64,000 nucleotides of DNA, from positions 2,296,056 through 2,360,055 of the forward strand of contig JADCRB010000118.1 in the NCBI GenBank assembly GCA_021464245.1. Direction: 5' to 3'. Positions 24,627 through 36,474 of the stretch are shown piece by piece; positions within the stretch are counted from its first letter, which is position 1, and every line of letters starts with the position of its first letter. The notes below the pieces were generated by a model, which was not told where the DNA came from, searched no databases, and saw nothing but the letters and a program-made list of their open reading frames with translations. Origin of the DNA: Carallia brachiata (lineage: Eukaryota > Streptophyta > Magnoliopsida > Malpighiales > Rhizophoraceae). A program made the translations under genes and the position numbers.

Positions 24627-27599
24627 AAAAGGAATCGAGGGGCTGTAGCCTTTAGGTAAGTTCCAGGTTGTCGCGATGCTCTGACTTCTAAGGTTTTTAT
24701 AATTCGGGAAAAATTTGGCTGCGAGATCACTTGGTAAGCCCGCAATGAAATATGGTAATTGAGTAAACGATTTATTAAATTTAAGAAAAAAATAGGATCT
24801 GTTTTTTTTAACCAAAAAAAAAAATCTTACAATTATATAAATTATTAAATCTTTAGGCAGGATTGAGGTAATTTTTATTTATTAAAATCTCGTTCAAGAA
24901 TTTTAAAGAGACAGGTCTTTATTAACATGCATTTTAAAATTCATACGAGTGAGCTTTCTTTCACCTTTGCACATTATTATTTATACTCTTTCACATACTT
25001 TAAACTGCAATTGTTACTAAGTTAACTTTTTTAATTTTATTTTAAGTCAAACCTTTTCACTCGAAAATAATAAAATTTTATAATTTTATTATACAAAATA
25101 TATTTTAAATAATAAAAAATATTATAAAAATTAGATGATATCATGCATGTTAATATGATATAATTTCATAAAAAAATTATTAAATTAAATAAAAATATAT
25201 ATAAATTATTAAATGAACTATACCTTTTAAACTTTTATGTAATTAAGTCCAAAATATTGTTGTGTTGGAAATAAATTTATAAGGTTGTATGCTTATGTAG
25301 TTATTTTTCTTTATTTGAAGAAATTAATGAACAAACTTTTTAACTTTTACGGGACTTTATTTTTTAAGTTGATGGCTAGTCCAGTTTTTTAATTTAAATT
25401 AGAAAAAAATTTGGTGATACTCCAACCGCACACGTGGCAGACCCTCTGTTTAAACGCGCCGGCGAAGGTCTTCTGTTTGAATCCAACTGTCTTTTCGGAC
25501 TTTTCGGACTTTGCGTTGCTACTCCAACTGGTCAGTTTTTCCCAATGCTGTGTTTGTTGTGCTGTTGAAAGGTAGAAAAAGAACAAAAATAGTAAAAAAA
25601 ATAAATTATTAAATAATTAAAAAAATTGTAAAAAAAATATAAATAATAAACAATAATTTATAATAAAAAAAGTAGTAAAAAAATAAATTATGTAGATAAG
25701 TGAAGAAAATTGAGATAAAAAAGTGTAAAAAAAAAATTAAAAAAAATGATTATAATTTTTTTTCTCAGAGAAAGTACAGCAAACACGCCCTAATCCTGGG
25801 GCACGTGCAAGGTTGCAATTGGAGAACTAAAACTGGGCGTGTAGGGGTGTACCGCGACTGTTCAGTGACGTCCCCATCCTGATCCGCGTTCAAAGACCGA
25901 CACTACGAAAGACTAACGGGAGTAGTCCGCGTCCGCCTCGCGTAAAAAGTAACGAAAAGTTGTTTCAAATATGTGAATTTTTAATTTAAATGATATTAAT
26001 AATATATTAATAAGTATAAATTTTAAATTCTAAATTTTTTTTAGAATGAGAATTTAAATTTTTAATTTTTTAATTATTTTTTTTTCTAATCAGTTTGTTT
26101 AGATTTAAAAAAGTTTAAAAAAATATGTGTTCAAAAAAAAAGAAAAAAAAGTGTTAAAAAAAAAGGTTATTTCAAATAAAGTGATGAGATTAAAAATAAG
26201 TAGGTCTTGGCTACATTTTAAAAACACTTGTTGAGTTCAAGATTTGTTGTTTGTGAGTTTAGAGTAAATAATTTCACTTACTTAATAATTATAAACTTGC
26301 ACAATATTTTTTTAATTGGTTTGTAAAGAATAACTTCTATTTACTCATTTACAATGTTAAAAAAGATTAGTTTCTAAAAAATTATTTATTACAAATTATA
26401 AATTTATAATTTAACAATTATTATATTTTTGTGCATACTTTTTTTATCTGTGTCAATAACATGTTATTTTATTTTATTTATTTGAGCGAGTCTCTCTCCT
26501 ATGATTCTTATAAGTACAATTATTGGGGTAATTGGATAGTGAAAAATTAAATAATAAATAAATAAATAAGAAAATAAATAAAAAAGTAATATAGTAATAA
26601 ATAATATTATAATAGATAAAAAGTAATGATTAGAAAATTATAAGAAAAAAAATGAATAGTAATTTGTGAGAAAAAAATTAAAAATTAATTATTTAAGTTG
26701 ATAAAAAATAAAAAAATAATATTTTTTCTTTCATTTTCTTTTTTTTTCTTTAAAAAATACCCAAACACACCAATGGGTCACCTTAGTCAAAAAGAACAGA
26801 ACCTTCTCAAAAGTTCTGGATGGACCCCGTGAACCACGACCTTGCTGTAATGACATCGACAGTTTACCACTGGGACGCCTTTTGCGTCCACTTTTCTCTC
26901 ACTTTACGGCAAACTCACATGACAAAACTCAGCACCCCAAGTGCAACGCGGCATTCACATGTGCAACGTGGCTGATTAAGGTTTCAAACTATAAAACATG
27001 GATTTGAAATTTTATACTTGGCAATAAGAACAAGCAAATGGCACCGGATGGTCGGCAGCTTGATAATGCATATGAATGTGAATGCTACCACTCTTGAGTT
27101 GTCCAAGTGGTCCCTTGCCCAATATTAAAGAAGGGATCACGGCTTGAATTTTAGTTTCCTTAGCCTTCTTTTTGAGCTACAAATCCTTTTCACCCAAAAA
27201 AAAAAAATATCTCCAGAAAAACCCTAATAATTAAAACTTAATTTTTATTTTAAAAATTTTGAATTTTAATTATATATCTCGTGACTAATAAACTTTTCAA
27301 TAAAAAAAATAAAGAAATATAAATGTGACTGCATATGTTCAATTGCCAAATTAAGCGGTTTTGTCCACTTAACTCGGGAGTTGCAATGGTTGAATTTGAT
27401 TGCTCGAATATCAAATTGAGTAGCCGTCTGTCTTTAGTAATTGTGCATTCAGAACTAGAGATTGCTTTTGTTCAAAAGAAAAAGAAGAAAAAAGGAAAGA
27501 ACTAGAGATTGCTAATAATGTGAGTTGAATGATAAGAGATAAACCAACAAGTTATAGTGTTCAATTGAAAATCATCCCTAAAATTAAAAGTTTTAAAGT
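24627..27599. other. Intergenic region, AT-rich, one MITE
   Basis: No gene recognised. A MITE-like element sits at about 26528-26775. A less AT-rich patch at 25790-25945 contains no recognisable ORF. The ORF at 25389-25586 (-) has no family signature. Confidence 0.6.
26528..26775. mobile_element. MITE of the 'GTGTTTGG' family, copy 1
   Basis: AT-rich segment with internal blocks 'gaatagtaatttgtgag' and 'aaaaattaattattta' that recur at 34464-34715. It ends in 'acccaaacacacc', the inverse of the 'ggtatgtttggag' start of the element at 32529. No coding capacity. Confidence 0.45.
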
Positions 27600-29716
27600 T
27601 GAGTCACAATCAAAACTATTGATTAAAAAAATTAGAGATATATAATTGTGGTAAATTTTTTTTAGAGGATGGGGTACCGTTTCTAAACGCCATAGAAAAC
27701 AGTTACCCTTCCCTTTTGAGTTATGAGCCTCGATACATTTTTAGAAGAAATGTTGTCCGAAAAAGTAATCGAATGTAACTGTTCAGATTCAATATACAAC
27801 CAACTATATTCAGTGTGTAATTAAAAAAATTGTTATTATTTCTTTACATATTAAATTCAACTGGTTGCACATAAAATCTAATCAATTGTATTCGACAACT
27901 TTTCGAGTGATTTTTTTTTGGAAATAACTTTTTCCTTAAGTTATAGGGAAAGTTTTTGTTTTTTTTTGTGTTTGTGTTTGTTTTTTTTTTTTTAATAATT
28001 CCAAGTGAACGCGCGCACCGTTCGGATGAAAGTGAGCCGATAGAAGTTTCAAAACAGTAGGACGGTTCACGTACCGTTTGCATGCTGCGAGTAATTAGCC
28101 AGTAAGTATTGTGCTTAATTATAAAAATTTAGTAGATCATTTTGTTAAGCACTGGTTAGAATTCGATTATTTAAGAATTGAATGATATAAGTCTAAGTTT
28201 AAGGTTTATATTAAAAAAAAAATAGTGAAGTTGAAGAAACAATATGCGTAATTTGCTAAGGTTCCCAAGTCACTCATGTTTATTTAACATGCTTATTAGA
28301 CAATTATGGAAAATTTAGGAATTTTGCCATTGGATTTCCACTCTGTTTAGTCTTTTTGAAAGCTGAATACCAGTAAACTTATCGTTGTTTAGTAAACTTA
28401 TCGTTGTTTGATCTGTTTCAGTTTAGAGAATTCTAATATAATCAGCTTTAGGTATTGAGAATGCCACCACTAAAACATCCTCAAACATTGTTAGAGAACT
28501 TTTCTAATATAGAGCACTGCATAATTGATTAAGTACTAATATCTTAATTGGATCATGTTCAGATTTAATTGTACAATTCTCTAACATATATATTAGAGTT
28601 ATTGTACTATGTGACATATATTATTAAATAAGAAAAATAATACTTCTATATTTTTATCATGTAAATACAAATCGTTACGATTAAATCATGTATTTATTTC
28701 TGTTTTCTTTATTTTTTTTTTGACAAAGTGTTTTCTTTATTCAGTCTCTTTCTTACTTGTCTTTTCACATGCAATCTTCTATATTTTAACAAACATAACT
28801 GAAATTGCATCAAATTTGCTGAAGTTTGCAAATTGGGGTCAGTTGGTGTCCTCTCCAACGTAACTCCGAGTTACCGCTATCATCAGAACCCCCCGGTCCA
28901 TCAATGGTGGGAGATAGCAGTGATGGCACCTAGGAGATAGAATGTGATAGGGAGAAAGTCCATCCACACGCTGGAGTCCTTCAAAGTTAAGGCAACATAC
29001 ATGGTGAATGGCTACACTTTTGAGTTATTTGATGCAGTTTCTGCCTGAAATTTGCTTATTTTGAGCTTCAAAAAGCTCAATTCCCCCTATAACCCGGATA
29101 AGATTGTAGCTGCTGATGAACTCTATGCAGCTCAACTGCAATCGCTTTGTAAGCTCTAACGGACATGTAAAAAGAGGACATATGCAAAATCTAAGCTTGA
29201 CTCCATTCGTTTGGAATGTTTACCAGATGAAGTCAAGGGAGTTCTAGAGAAACCAAAGTCCCCAATCAGAGGAAAAGATACTGAGATTGCGCGTTTGCAA
29301 CAAAAACTTCATGATTTGGATTTGGGGAACACCATATTGGCTGAGAGGATGAGGCCAATGCGATTGGGGAATGTTAAAAGAGTACAAATTCTCGTTGGGA
29401 AAATATCTTCCTTCACATAGTATCCGAACTTTATAATCATGTGTTCTCAAATCGCATTTAATTGTGAATTTTACAAGTATGATGAGCATATTTTTTTTGT
29501 CTATAAGAGAGTGTAATGTATGATTCATCTCTTTGACCCAACAGTTTAAATTTTTAGATTCAATGTGTGGAAACGGCTTTTAACATTGGCATGTTCAAGG
29601 AAACCATTAAACAAGTTTCAAAGTCACATTCGTGATTTCACAAACCCAGTAACTAGCTTCACGTAAGCTTCAAGTTGGGGATTTGGACCTCGCAGCAGAT
29701 TCAAGTGAAGAGGCCG

Positions 29717-30620
29717 CATTGGCGGATCTATTCATTGTTGAGGGCAATGTTGTAAGAACCGGACTGGATATTGAATTGAAAAATTTAGTGGTTTAAGGTC
29801 CAACCGGTTCAACCGGTTTAACCAGAAATTGAACCGGTAAACCGGTATTTAATATTAAATATATAAAAATATATTTATATATATTATATATCAAAATTTA
29901 TGTGTAAAATGTAATATTATAATCCATATGTATGTATTAGAATACTTATATTTGTAAATTTAAAATGTATAATTTAGAATTTATTATAAGGTAAAATTAA
30001 CAATTTAAAAAAATTAATAATTGTCTTAACAAAAAAAGAAAATAGTAAGTGTTAATTTATTAAATACATAAGATAGTGTGTGTATTATATGAGACATTTG
30101 AGAAAATAATAAGTAAAAAAAAAAAAAAAAGATTACAACAAGTTATAAATTGGTCTAGTGGTATGAGACTTACTTTTCATGTTGGAGATCAGGGGTTCGA
30201 AAACTAAATTCTACAAAATTTGAAAAATTTTTCTTAATTACTAAAACTGACCAACCCGGTCAACCCGGTACCGGTTTGCCGGTTTGACCAGTTGAACCGG
30301 TCCGTTGATCGGGTTTTGACCGGTCCGGTTCATAGCCACTTTAAGCATCAAATTGGACCGGACTTCTGACCGGTCACCGGTCCGACCGGTTGAACCGGCC
30401 GGTCCGGTCCGGGTTTGAAAACCATGGTTGAGGGTGGGCGCATCCTAAAAAAAAAAATTTATGTATATTTAAATATAATTTATCTTAATTTTAATTTATT
30501 GTCTCATCTAAAATTATAATTTTGCTCCCCTAAATTTTATAGACACTCTTTTTTACAATCTTTTTTTATATGTATATAAATTTTGCTCTTCATAACAAAA
30601 ATTTTGGATCCGTCACTAAA
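29717..30620. mobile_element. Outer TIR element interrupting DUF641 pseudogene A
   Basis: The left end 'attggcggatcta' and the right end 'ttggatccgtcact' are imperfect inverted repeats of the common plant 'agtggcggatcca' type. DUF641 copy B (about 37170-37190) runs straight through the corresponding point, so it acts as an empty site. Flanking 'agaggccg' and 'agagggtg' are possible decayed target-site duplications. A second element (29745-30426) is nested inside. Confidence 0.5.
29745..30426. mobile_element. Nested hAT-like MITE rich in ACCGGTT motifs
   Basis: Flanked by a perfect 8-bp direct repeat GTTGAGGG (29737-29744 and 30427-30434), the length expected for hAT insertions. The termini CAATGTTGTAAGAACCGGAC and CATGGTTTTCAAACCCGGAC (right end reverse-complemented) match at 14 of 20 positions. 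Both subterminal regions are packed with ACCGGTT/AACCGGT motifs, and the middle is AT-rich. It carries a tRNA-like stretch at about 30150-30200 ('ggtctagtggtatgag' and 'ggggttcgaa') resembling Pol III A and B boxes. No transposase is encoded. Confidence 0.75.
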
Positions 30621-30831
30621 AGAGGGTGTTGTTTATTCAAAACTGTCACACAAGAAATATGCCTTTGAAGCGTTCATTGTACCAAGAATGTTTGGTGGGA
30701 TATTGCTTAGATCTTATGCTGTGGACTGTGTCATGAGGTTTTGATAACCCTCTAGAATCTTTGATACAAAATCCAGTTCAGAATTTGCCAAGTTCTGCAG
30801 GGAGAAGTACTGATTTGTTGTTCATCCACTG

Positions 30832-31173
30832 ATGGAGATGTCTTTTTTCGTGAATTCGGATCGGCGGATGTTTGTATTGAGTGGCAAGCATCCAAGGACC
30901 CCATTCCACCAAATATGTGCGAAAATGGCAAAATGGATTTGGGTTCCACAAGGACTTGCTTCCCCAATTTCTCGTGATGTTTTATGCGTGTTTAAACAAT
31001 TGGATGAACTGCTCATATTAAACTTGTCAATTGTGATAGTGAGTGTCATGGCCTCACCTGAGTGCATTTGGCCGTATTTAGTATCTTGTATGACCCATGG
31101 TTACTTTCGTTTGATGCACGGTGCCGCCAGATGCCTCCTTCTATACTCAATTGATGGTGGGACTTGCAGTTAA
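30832..31173 (+). other. Chimeric ORF: DUF641 remnant joined to CIPK 3' UTR sequence
   Basis: A 113-codon open frame begins with ATG inside the DUF641 remnant (MEMSFFVNSDRRMF, about 43 residues of family-like sequence) and continues without a stop through the translocated CIPK 3' UTR fragment ([14 protein letters not shown]). The second part is UTR sequence read by chance. There is no evidence that it is expressed, but it is an open chimera created by a rearrangement. Confidence 0.4.
30956..31118 (+). repeat. Translocated fragment of the CIPK 3' UTR
   Basis: Closely matches the sequence just after the stop codon of CIPK copy 1 (about 17799-17964), from 'cttccccaatttctcgtgatg' to 'tttcgtttgatgcac'. 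Diagnostic bases ('ctcgtgatg' and 'gtttaaacaa') agree with copy 1 rather than copy 2 ('ctcttgatg', 'gtttaatcaa'). The junction with the DUF641 remnant lies in a short shared 'cttgcttcccc'-like stretch. Confidence 0.8.
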
Positions 31174-31869
31174 TATAATTATCAGTAAGTATATATATTT
31201 TAAGTATTTTTATCTTAAATAGTATTTCAGGTGAAATTATAATTAATATTTTTAAAATAAAATTAATATTCTTTAAAATATAAAAATAATATGTATTTTA
31301 AAATATCAATTTTTTTTCAAAAATATTAATTGTAATTTCAACCAAAATATTGTCTAAGACGAAAATACTTGAGACACTAAAATTTTTTTTATAATTATAT
31401 TTAAACTTTTGCAAAAAAAAGAATGATTAAAGTGATTGTTTATTAATAAAATATAATGAAATTGATAAAATTTTAAATAATAAAATTAAAATTAAAATTA
31501 GTTAATTGTTATCATAAAATTTAATGTATAAATCTTACATAATGTTTATTAAATAAAAATTTTTTTTACCATTTACTAATAAAATCTAATTAAATTCATA
31601 AAATATAAAATAATAAAAATAAAATTTAAATTTAAATGAATGTTATTTTAAAATTTAAAATATAAATTTTATATGATATGTACATATTTTGTAGTTGTAT
31701 TTTATTAAGAAATAATTATATATCTTTAAAAAAAATTTATTAATTATTAAAAAATATTCATGTGAGCTCCACACCTCTTACTGACCCCTACCAATAAGCT
31801 GGCACGTCAGATTGGCTGGTGGGTTTGACGTACCTGTTAGGCCTAAAAACATGTCTAAACTTTATTAGT

Positions 31870-32056
31870 TTGAGTGTAATTACGAGATTTTGTACCGAAT
31901 GAAACCGTAATTGTTATTTTTGAAACTGCGACTGATATTTTTGAAATGTAAAAATAACAACTGATTCAAAAATATCAATTTTAGTTTTAAAAATAATAAT
32001 TTTAATTTCATTCGGCACATAATTCGACACAAAAACTACCGTCCTACCAACATTTA
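31870..32056. mobile_element. Foldback MITE, copy 2 (partner 13320-13530)
   Basis: Same palindromic unit as 13320-13530: 'tgagtgtaattacg', 'aatgaaaccgtaattgttattt', 'gaaactgcgactgatattt', then the inverse arm 'tttaatttcattcggcaca', ending 'ccaacattta'. Somewhat shorter than copy 1. Confidence 0.6.
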
Positions 32057-32528
32057 TTCTATTAGTTTGGTGTCGTGTCTTTGACGGTAAATTTTAAATT
32101 GAAATTTTAATTAAAACCAGTTAAAAAAACATAAAAGAGATATAGAGTTGCGGTCAATTTTTTAGTTGAGAATAGGCACGTGTTCGGATGAGCGTGAACT
32201 GACCGATAGAAGTTTCAACTCAATCAACGGTACGACAACTCACGAACCGTTAGCATTGCTAACATTCACATGGAGGTTTTTATTTAATATCTTTTTTTTT
32301 TCTTGAAATTTAGTATATGAAAAATAAGCAAATGATGTGTTGAATTTTTTAGTGAGTATTTAGCCCTTAAATATTGTGCTTAATTAATTACTCACCAAAA
32401 AATTAGTAGATCATTTTAATGAGGACTCGTTAAAGTTCGTCCCATCACAGGTGTAAGTTTAAGGTTTATGAAAAAAAAAAAAAGCTTAAAAGATAATTTC
32501 ACTCATAAAATTTCAGCTATAGAGTGAG

Positions 32529-32885
32529 GGTATGTTTGGAGTGGAAGAAAAATAAAAGGAAAGAAAGAAAAATATAATTATTATTATCTATTTTTTTATA
32601 ATTTTTTTTCTTATTTTTTACATTATTCTAAATAATTTTTTTTTCTCTCACAAATTACTATTCATTTTTTCGTTCACCCTTTCTCCTAACTTTTTACACA
32701 ATTCTAAATAATTTTATTTTCTTCACCACTTTTTTTTTCACAAATTATTATTCGTTTTTTTCTTCACCATACTTCTTTTTTCTTAATTTTCTCTACTATT
32801 TCAAATAATTTTATTTTCTCTCAACTTTTTTTCTCTTTTCCTTTTCTTTCTCCACCATTCCTCCCACTCTAAACACACCCAAATC
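32529..32885. mobile_element. TIR element of the 'GTGTTTGG' family
   Basis: The left end 'gggtatgtttggagtggaag' and the right end 'cccactctaaacacaccc' are inverted repeats, extending inward into purine-rich against pyrimidine-rich arms. Internal 'ctcacaaattactattca' is the inverse of a block in the elements at 26528 and 34464. No coding capacity. Confidence 0.55.
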
Positions 32886-34463
32886 AATCTTAAACATTAA
32901 CTCTATTAAATTGACTTGATTATTTTATTAATAATATCGTTAAATATACTCAGGTAGTTTGACGGTACATGATAACATGATAAGTCATTAATTTTTAACC
33001 TGTCTATTTATTACGTATGCATCTTAAACTAAAGTGACATTTTTAATTTTTTTAATAATATTTGAAAAAGTTTAAAAAATTTTATCTTTTTAAAATCTAT
33101 TTAATAAAAAAAAAATCAAAATAAATTAAAAAAATTTCTTTCTCTATCTAAGGTCCCTCTCTCTCTGTCTCCTCTTCTTCTTCTTCTCTGGTTCTTCTTC
33201 TGTTACACCACTAAATAGTAATGTCGGGATCGAAGACAGGAGGAGGGATGGTGGTGAGTGGAGCGAAGAGAGTGGAGGGGCCAGACCATGTGCTGGAGGA
33301 AGAGTCGGAGGAGAGAGAGGAAGCGGCCATGGCAACTCGTTGAAGCCGAGATGAGAGAGGATGCAACCGAGAAGAGAATCCCATAGGACATTACCAACAG
33401 AACTAATCAATTATGGTGCTGCCCATTGTCCGATTCTTTTCCACCCTAATTGGATTGTAGGATTTTGAATAGAAAATAAATAAATAAAATAAAATAATAA
33501 AATAATAATAATAATATTATAATTAATAAAAAAATTATAATTAAAAATTATAAAAAAAATAAATAATAATTTATAAAAAAAATAAATCGTAAATTTTTTT
33601 ATTTTTTTATTTATTTAAATTCTCAATGATAGTGTTAATCATAGTGTTGTGCTTCGTTGTCCTCTTATTAGCGCCTCCGTGATTCCTACGAAAGCAAAGG
33701 TAATTAATACTTTTCCTTCAATCTTTCTGATTTTTTTTAATTTTTATGTTCTTGTTCATCAATCATCAACTTCCATGCTTAGGTTGTGTGAACTTTTAAT
33801 TTAAATAGTATTAATGATATATTAATAAATATAAAATTAAAAATTTAAATTTTTAATTTTTTTAATTGTCTTTTTTTTAATTAGTTAGTTTAAATTTAAA
33901 AAAATTAAAAAAAATAAAAATCCATGCTCGGATTTTTTTATGGTTGTCTTTTCCTGTAAGTCAACTGCTTGCAATTGAAATTTTTTTATTGCTTTTGTAG
34001 GTCGGCTCAATCCGTTGGAGTAATTAGTCTAGATTTCTGTCAACAAATCATGCGCTAGGCTCATCAAAAGAAGAACGACAGCAGAAGAAGAAAGAGAAGA
34101 GAGAGCGAAAGCCGTTAGATAGAGAGGGATTTTTTTTTAATCTATTTTGTTTTTTTTTCTTTTATTATACAGACTTTTGAAAAAAAATTTAAAAATTATT
34201 TAAAATTTTAAAAAATGCCACATGACGTTGACAAAGCTGACATGTTAAAAACTGATATTGTATTGTGTGACATTGACCACAACAGTATATTTAACAATGT
34301 TATGAACAAAAATACCGATTTAATCTAACAAAGTAAACATTTAAGATTGATTTTAAAAAAATATTTTACACTAAATAGAAATTTACCATCATGCTAACAT
34401 TGTTTAATCAAACTCCTTTTGTTTTCTTAGGTTGAACCAAATTCCCATTTCATTTCTTTACAG

Positions 34464-34715
34464 TGTGTTTAGATTGATAGAAAATGATAATAAAAAAATA
34501 AATAGAAAATAGTAGAGTAATAATAATGTTATAATTGATAAAAAATAATTATGAGAAAGTTATGAAAAATAATAAATAGTAATTTGTGAGAAAAAATAAA
34601 AATTAATTATTTAAATTGATAAAAAAATAAATTAAAAATAAATAAGAAATAATTTTCTTTCTCTTTTTTTTTTTCCTTTTTCTTTTCTTTCCTACGAGTA
34701 TTCAAACAGAGCATT
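34464..34715. mobile_element. MITE of the 'GTGTTTGG' family, copy 3
   Basis: Starts 'agtgtgtttagattg' and ends 'gagtattcaaacagagc', imperfect inverted ends. Internal blocks 'aatagtaatttgtgag' and 'aaaattaattattta' match the element at 26528-26775. Confidence 0.5.
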
Positions 34716-35417
34716 AATCTCGGGTGCTTCCAAGCCCAGTTCCTGGCAGCCATTTGACCTGGGATCCCGCTAATTCTCGATGGTTTCTATGCATTGCATT
34801 GTCCCTATTTTCCTTTTCTTTTTTTTTTTCCTTCACTTTTTCCTCCTTTCCAGGACTATGCTTAGTCTTTTTGAAAGGTGAATGCCACTAATCTTTATCT
34901 TTTTGATAAAATGTTTTGTCTCAAATTTAGTGTTTTGATTGATATTTTAATTAAAATTAAAATTGATATTTTTAAAATAAAATTAATAATTTTTAAAAAT
35001 ATGAAAATAACTGGTATTCAAAAAATTATTAATTTTATTTTAAAAATATTAATTTTAATTTTAAATAAAATATTAACCAAAATACTAGTTTCAAAATATG
35101 TATTAGTGATCTATCTTTTTTTTTAATCTGTTTCAATTTAGAGTTCTAATATAATTTTTATTAGGTATGGAGTATGCCACCACTAAAACGTCCTCGAATA
35201 TAACTGAAATGGCACGGGCTATAGTACCCAATTTTTCTAAAAAATTTTATTTGAATGTAGTAATTACCTAAATTTTTATAACGTTGTTTACGTTTTTTTT
35301 ATAATAAAAAATAAAAATAAATGAAACTATTTTTAAATTATAAAAAATAAAAATATTATTACAAAAATTTAGATGATTATTGTATCAAACAAAATCTTCG
35401 AACACAAATTCTTTAGG

Positions 35418-35918
35418 GGGATAAATATTTTTGGAGTCCTAAACCTTTAGGTTTTTTTATATTTGAATCCTAAACCTCTTTAACATTTCATTTGAGTTCT
35501 AAATCTTTTAATTTTTTACTATATCAGTCCTTTAAATTACGAAAAGTAGTCAATCTATTAATAAGTGAGTTTAATTTAATAAAAATTATTTAAAAAAATT
35601 TAAATATATGAATTAAATATTTTTTTCATTAACAAAATATGCATATTAAATATTTTTTTAATCAACAAATATACGAATTAAATAGGCAAGATGCATATTT
35701 TTTTATAGAAAAGACATTCAATTCATATATTTAATCTTTTTTAAATAATTTTTTGTAAAGTTTAAATTATTTTTTAATAGATTGATCACTTTTGTTAAAC
35801 AGAGGGACTAATTTGGTAGAAAATTAAAAAATTTAGAACTTAAATAAAATGTCAAAAAAGTTTAAAAGTCAAACATAAAAAAAACTTAAAAATTTAAGAT
35901 TAAAAAAATATTTATCTC
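35418..35918. mobile_element. Long foldback element, Mutator-like (copy 1)
   Basis: Ends 'ggataaatattttt' and 'aaaaatatttatctc' are inverted repeats, and the complementarity continues inward for well over 100 bp ('gtcctaaa...tttaggttt' against 'aaacttaaaaatttaagatt', 'aatctattaat' against 'attaatagattg'-type blocks). It is flanked by a perfect 10-bp direct repeat ATTCTTTAGG (35408-35417 and 35919-35928). Target-site length and long TIRs fit a Mutator-derived MITE. No coding capacity. Confidence 0.7.
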
Positions 35919-36474
35919 ATTCTTTAGGTGCTGTGACAGTTTCCAAACTGAAATTGCGTTCAAAATTTCTGAAGTTTGCAAATTGGGGTCAGTAATGGCA
36001 GTAGATAGCAGTGATGGCACGTAGGAGATAGAATGCGACAGGGAGAAAGTCCATCCACACCCTGAAATCCGTCGTGAATGGCTATAATTTTTAGTTATTT
36101 CACGATTTCTGCCCCCAAGGATAAATTTGGGACCTCCAGCCTTGCGTACTGACGTCACAAACCGAGCTTAATTTATTATTTTTTTAAAAAAATTTTAAGA
36201 AAATTATTTTCTTTTTTTAGTTTAAGTTGATATTTATACGTTTTTATTTATATTTAGTATTAATATTGTGATTAATTTATTTATTTTTATAATAAGATAT
36301 ATTATTTTTATAATATGAAATAACGTAATTTTTTTATTATAAAAATAATAAATTTTGTATAAAAAATAAATAAATTCGTTATAATATATATAATAAATTT
36401 AGATACCAATGATGTTAAATTTTTTTGTAATTTTTTTTAGAGTATATCATTTGGACACGATTTTCAATGTTACT

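Larger units (their letters stand above)
27600..30955 (+). repeat. Segmental duplication, copy A (partner 32100-37715)
   Basis: Blocks here recur in the same order at 32100-37715: the 'gttcggatga...ccgatagaagttt' block (28018-28050 and 32183-32218), the 'tgtgcttaatta' to 'gtttaaggttta' block, the 'gtctttttgaaag' to 'gccaccactaaaac' block (28350-28475 and 34865-35190), the 'gtttgcaaattggggtcag' block, and the DUF641 pseudogene. Copy B is longer because it has taken up more insertions. Confidence 0.7.
29030..30955 (+). pseudogene. DUF641 / GIL1-like pseudogene, copy A
   Basis: Remnant of a plant DUF641 gene (the family of GIL1, needed for light-dependent loss of gravitropism). Recognisable pieces in different frames are FAYFELQKAQ then YNPDKIVAADEL (29045-29130), a coiled-coil piece with KDTEIARLQQKLHDL (29270-29330), HIRDFTNPVTSF (29620-29665), HKKYAFEAFI (30650-30680), and finally the MEMSFFVNSDRRMF and GKHPRTPF pieces with AKMAKWIW (30832-30950). 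It has in-frame stops, indels of both signs (for example an extra C before YNPDK) and two nested transposons at about 29720-30618. At 30954 the homology stops abruptly and continues into CIPK 3' UTR sequence. Clearly dead as a DUF641 gene. Confidence 0.78.
31119..36474. other. AT-rich repeat-dense region between DUF641 remnants
   Basis: Contains the palindromic MITE at 31870-32056, a TIR element at 32529-32885, a related MITE at 34464-34715, the foldback element at 35418-35918, and pieces of segmental copy B. A small GC-richer patch at 33222-33350 reads MSGSKTGGGMVV on the plus strand for about 40 codons, without a recognised family. No intact gene. Confidence 0.6.

Noticed and set aside
30150..30210. 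tRNA gene
   Set aside because: Only A- and B-box-like motifs are present; no acceptor stem or anticodon arm can be formed, and the stretch sits inside a MITE.
33144..33410. Pro/Leu/Ser-rich minus-strand ORF as a signal-peptide or cell-wall protein
   Set aside because: It is the reverse reading of a purine-rich tract (GAGGAG and GAAGAG units); no start context or homology is visible.
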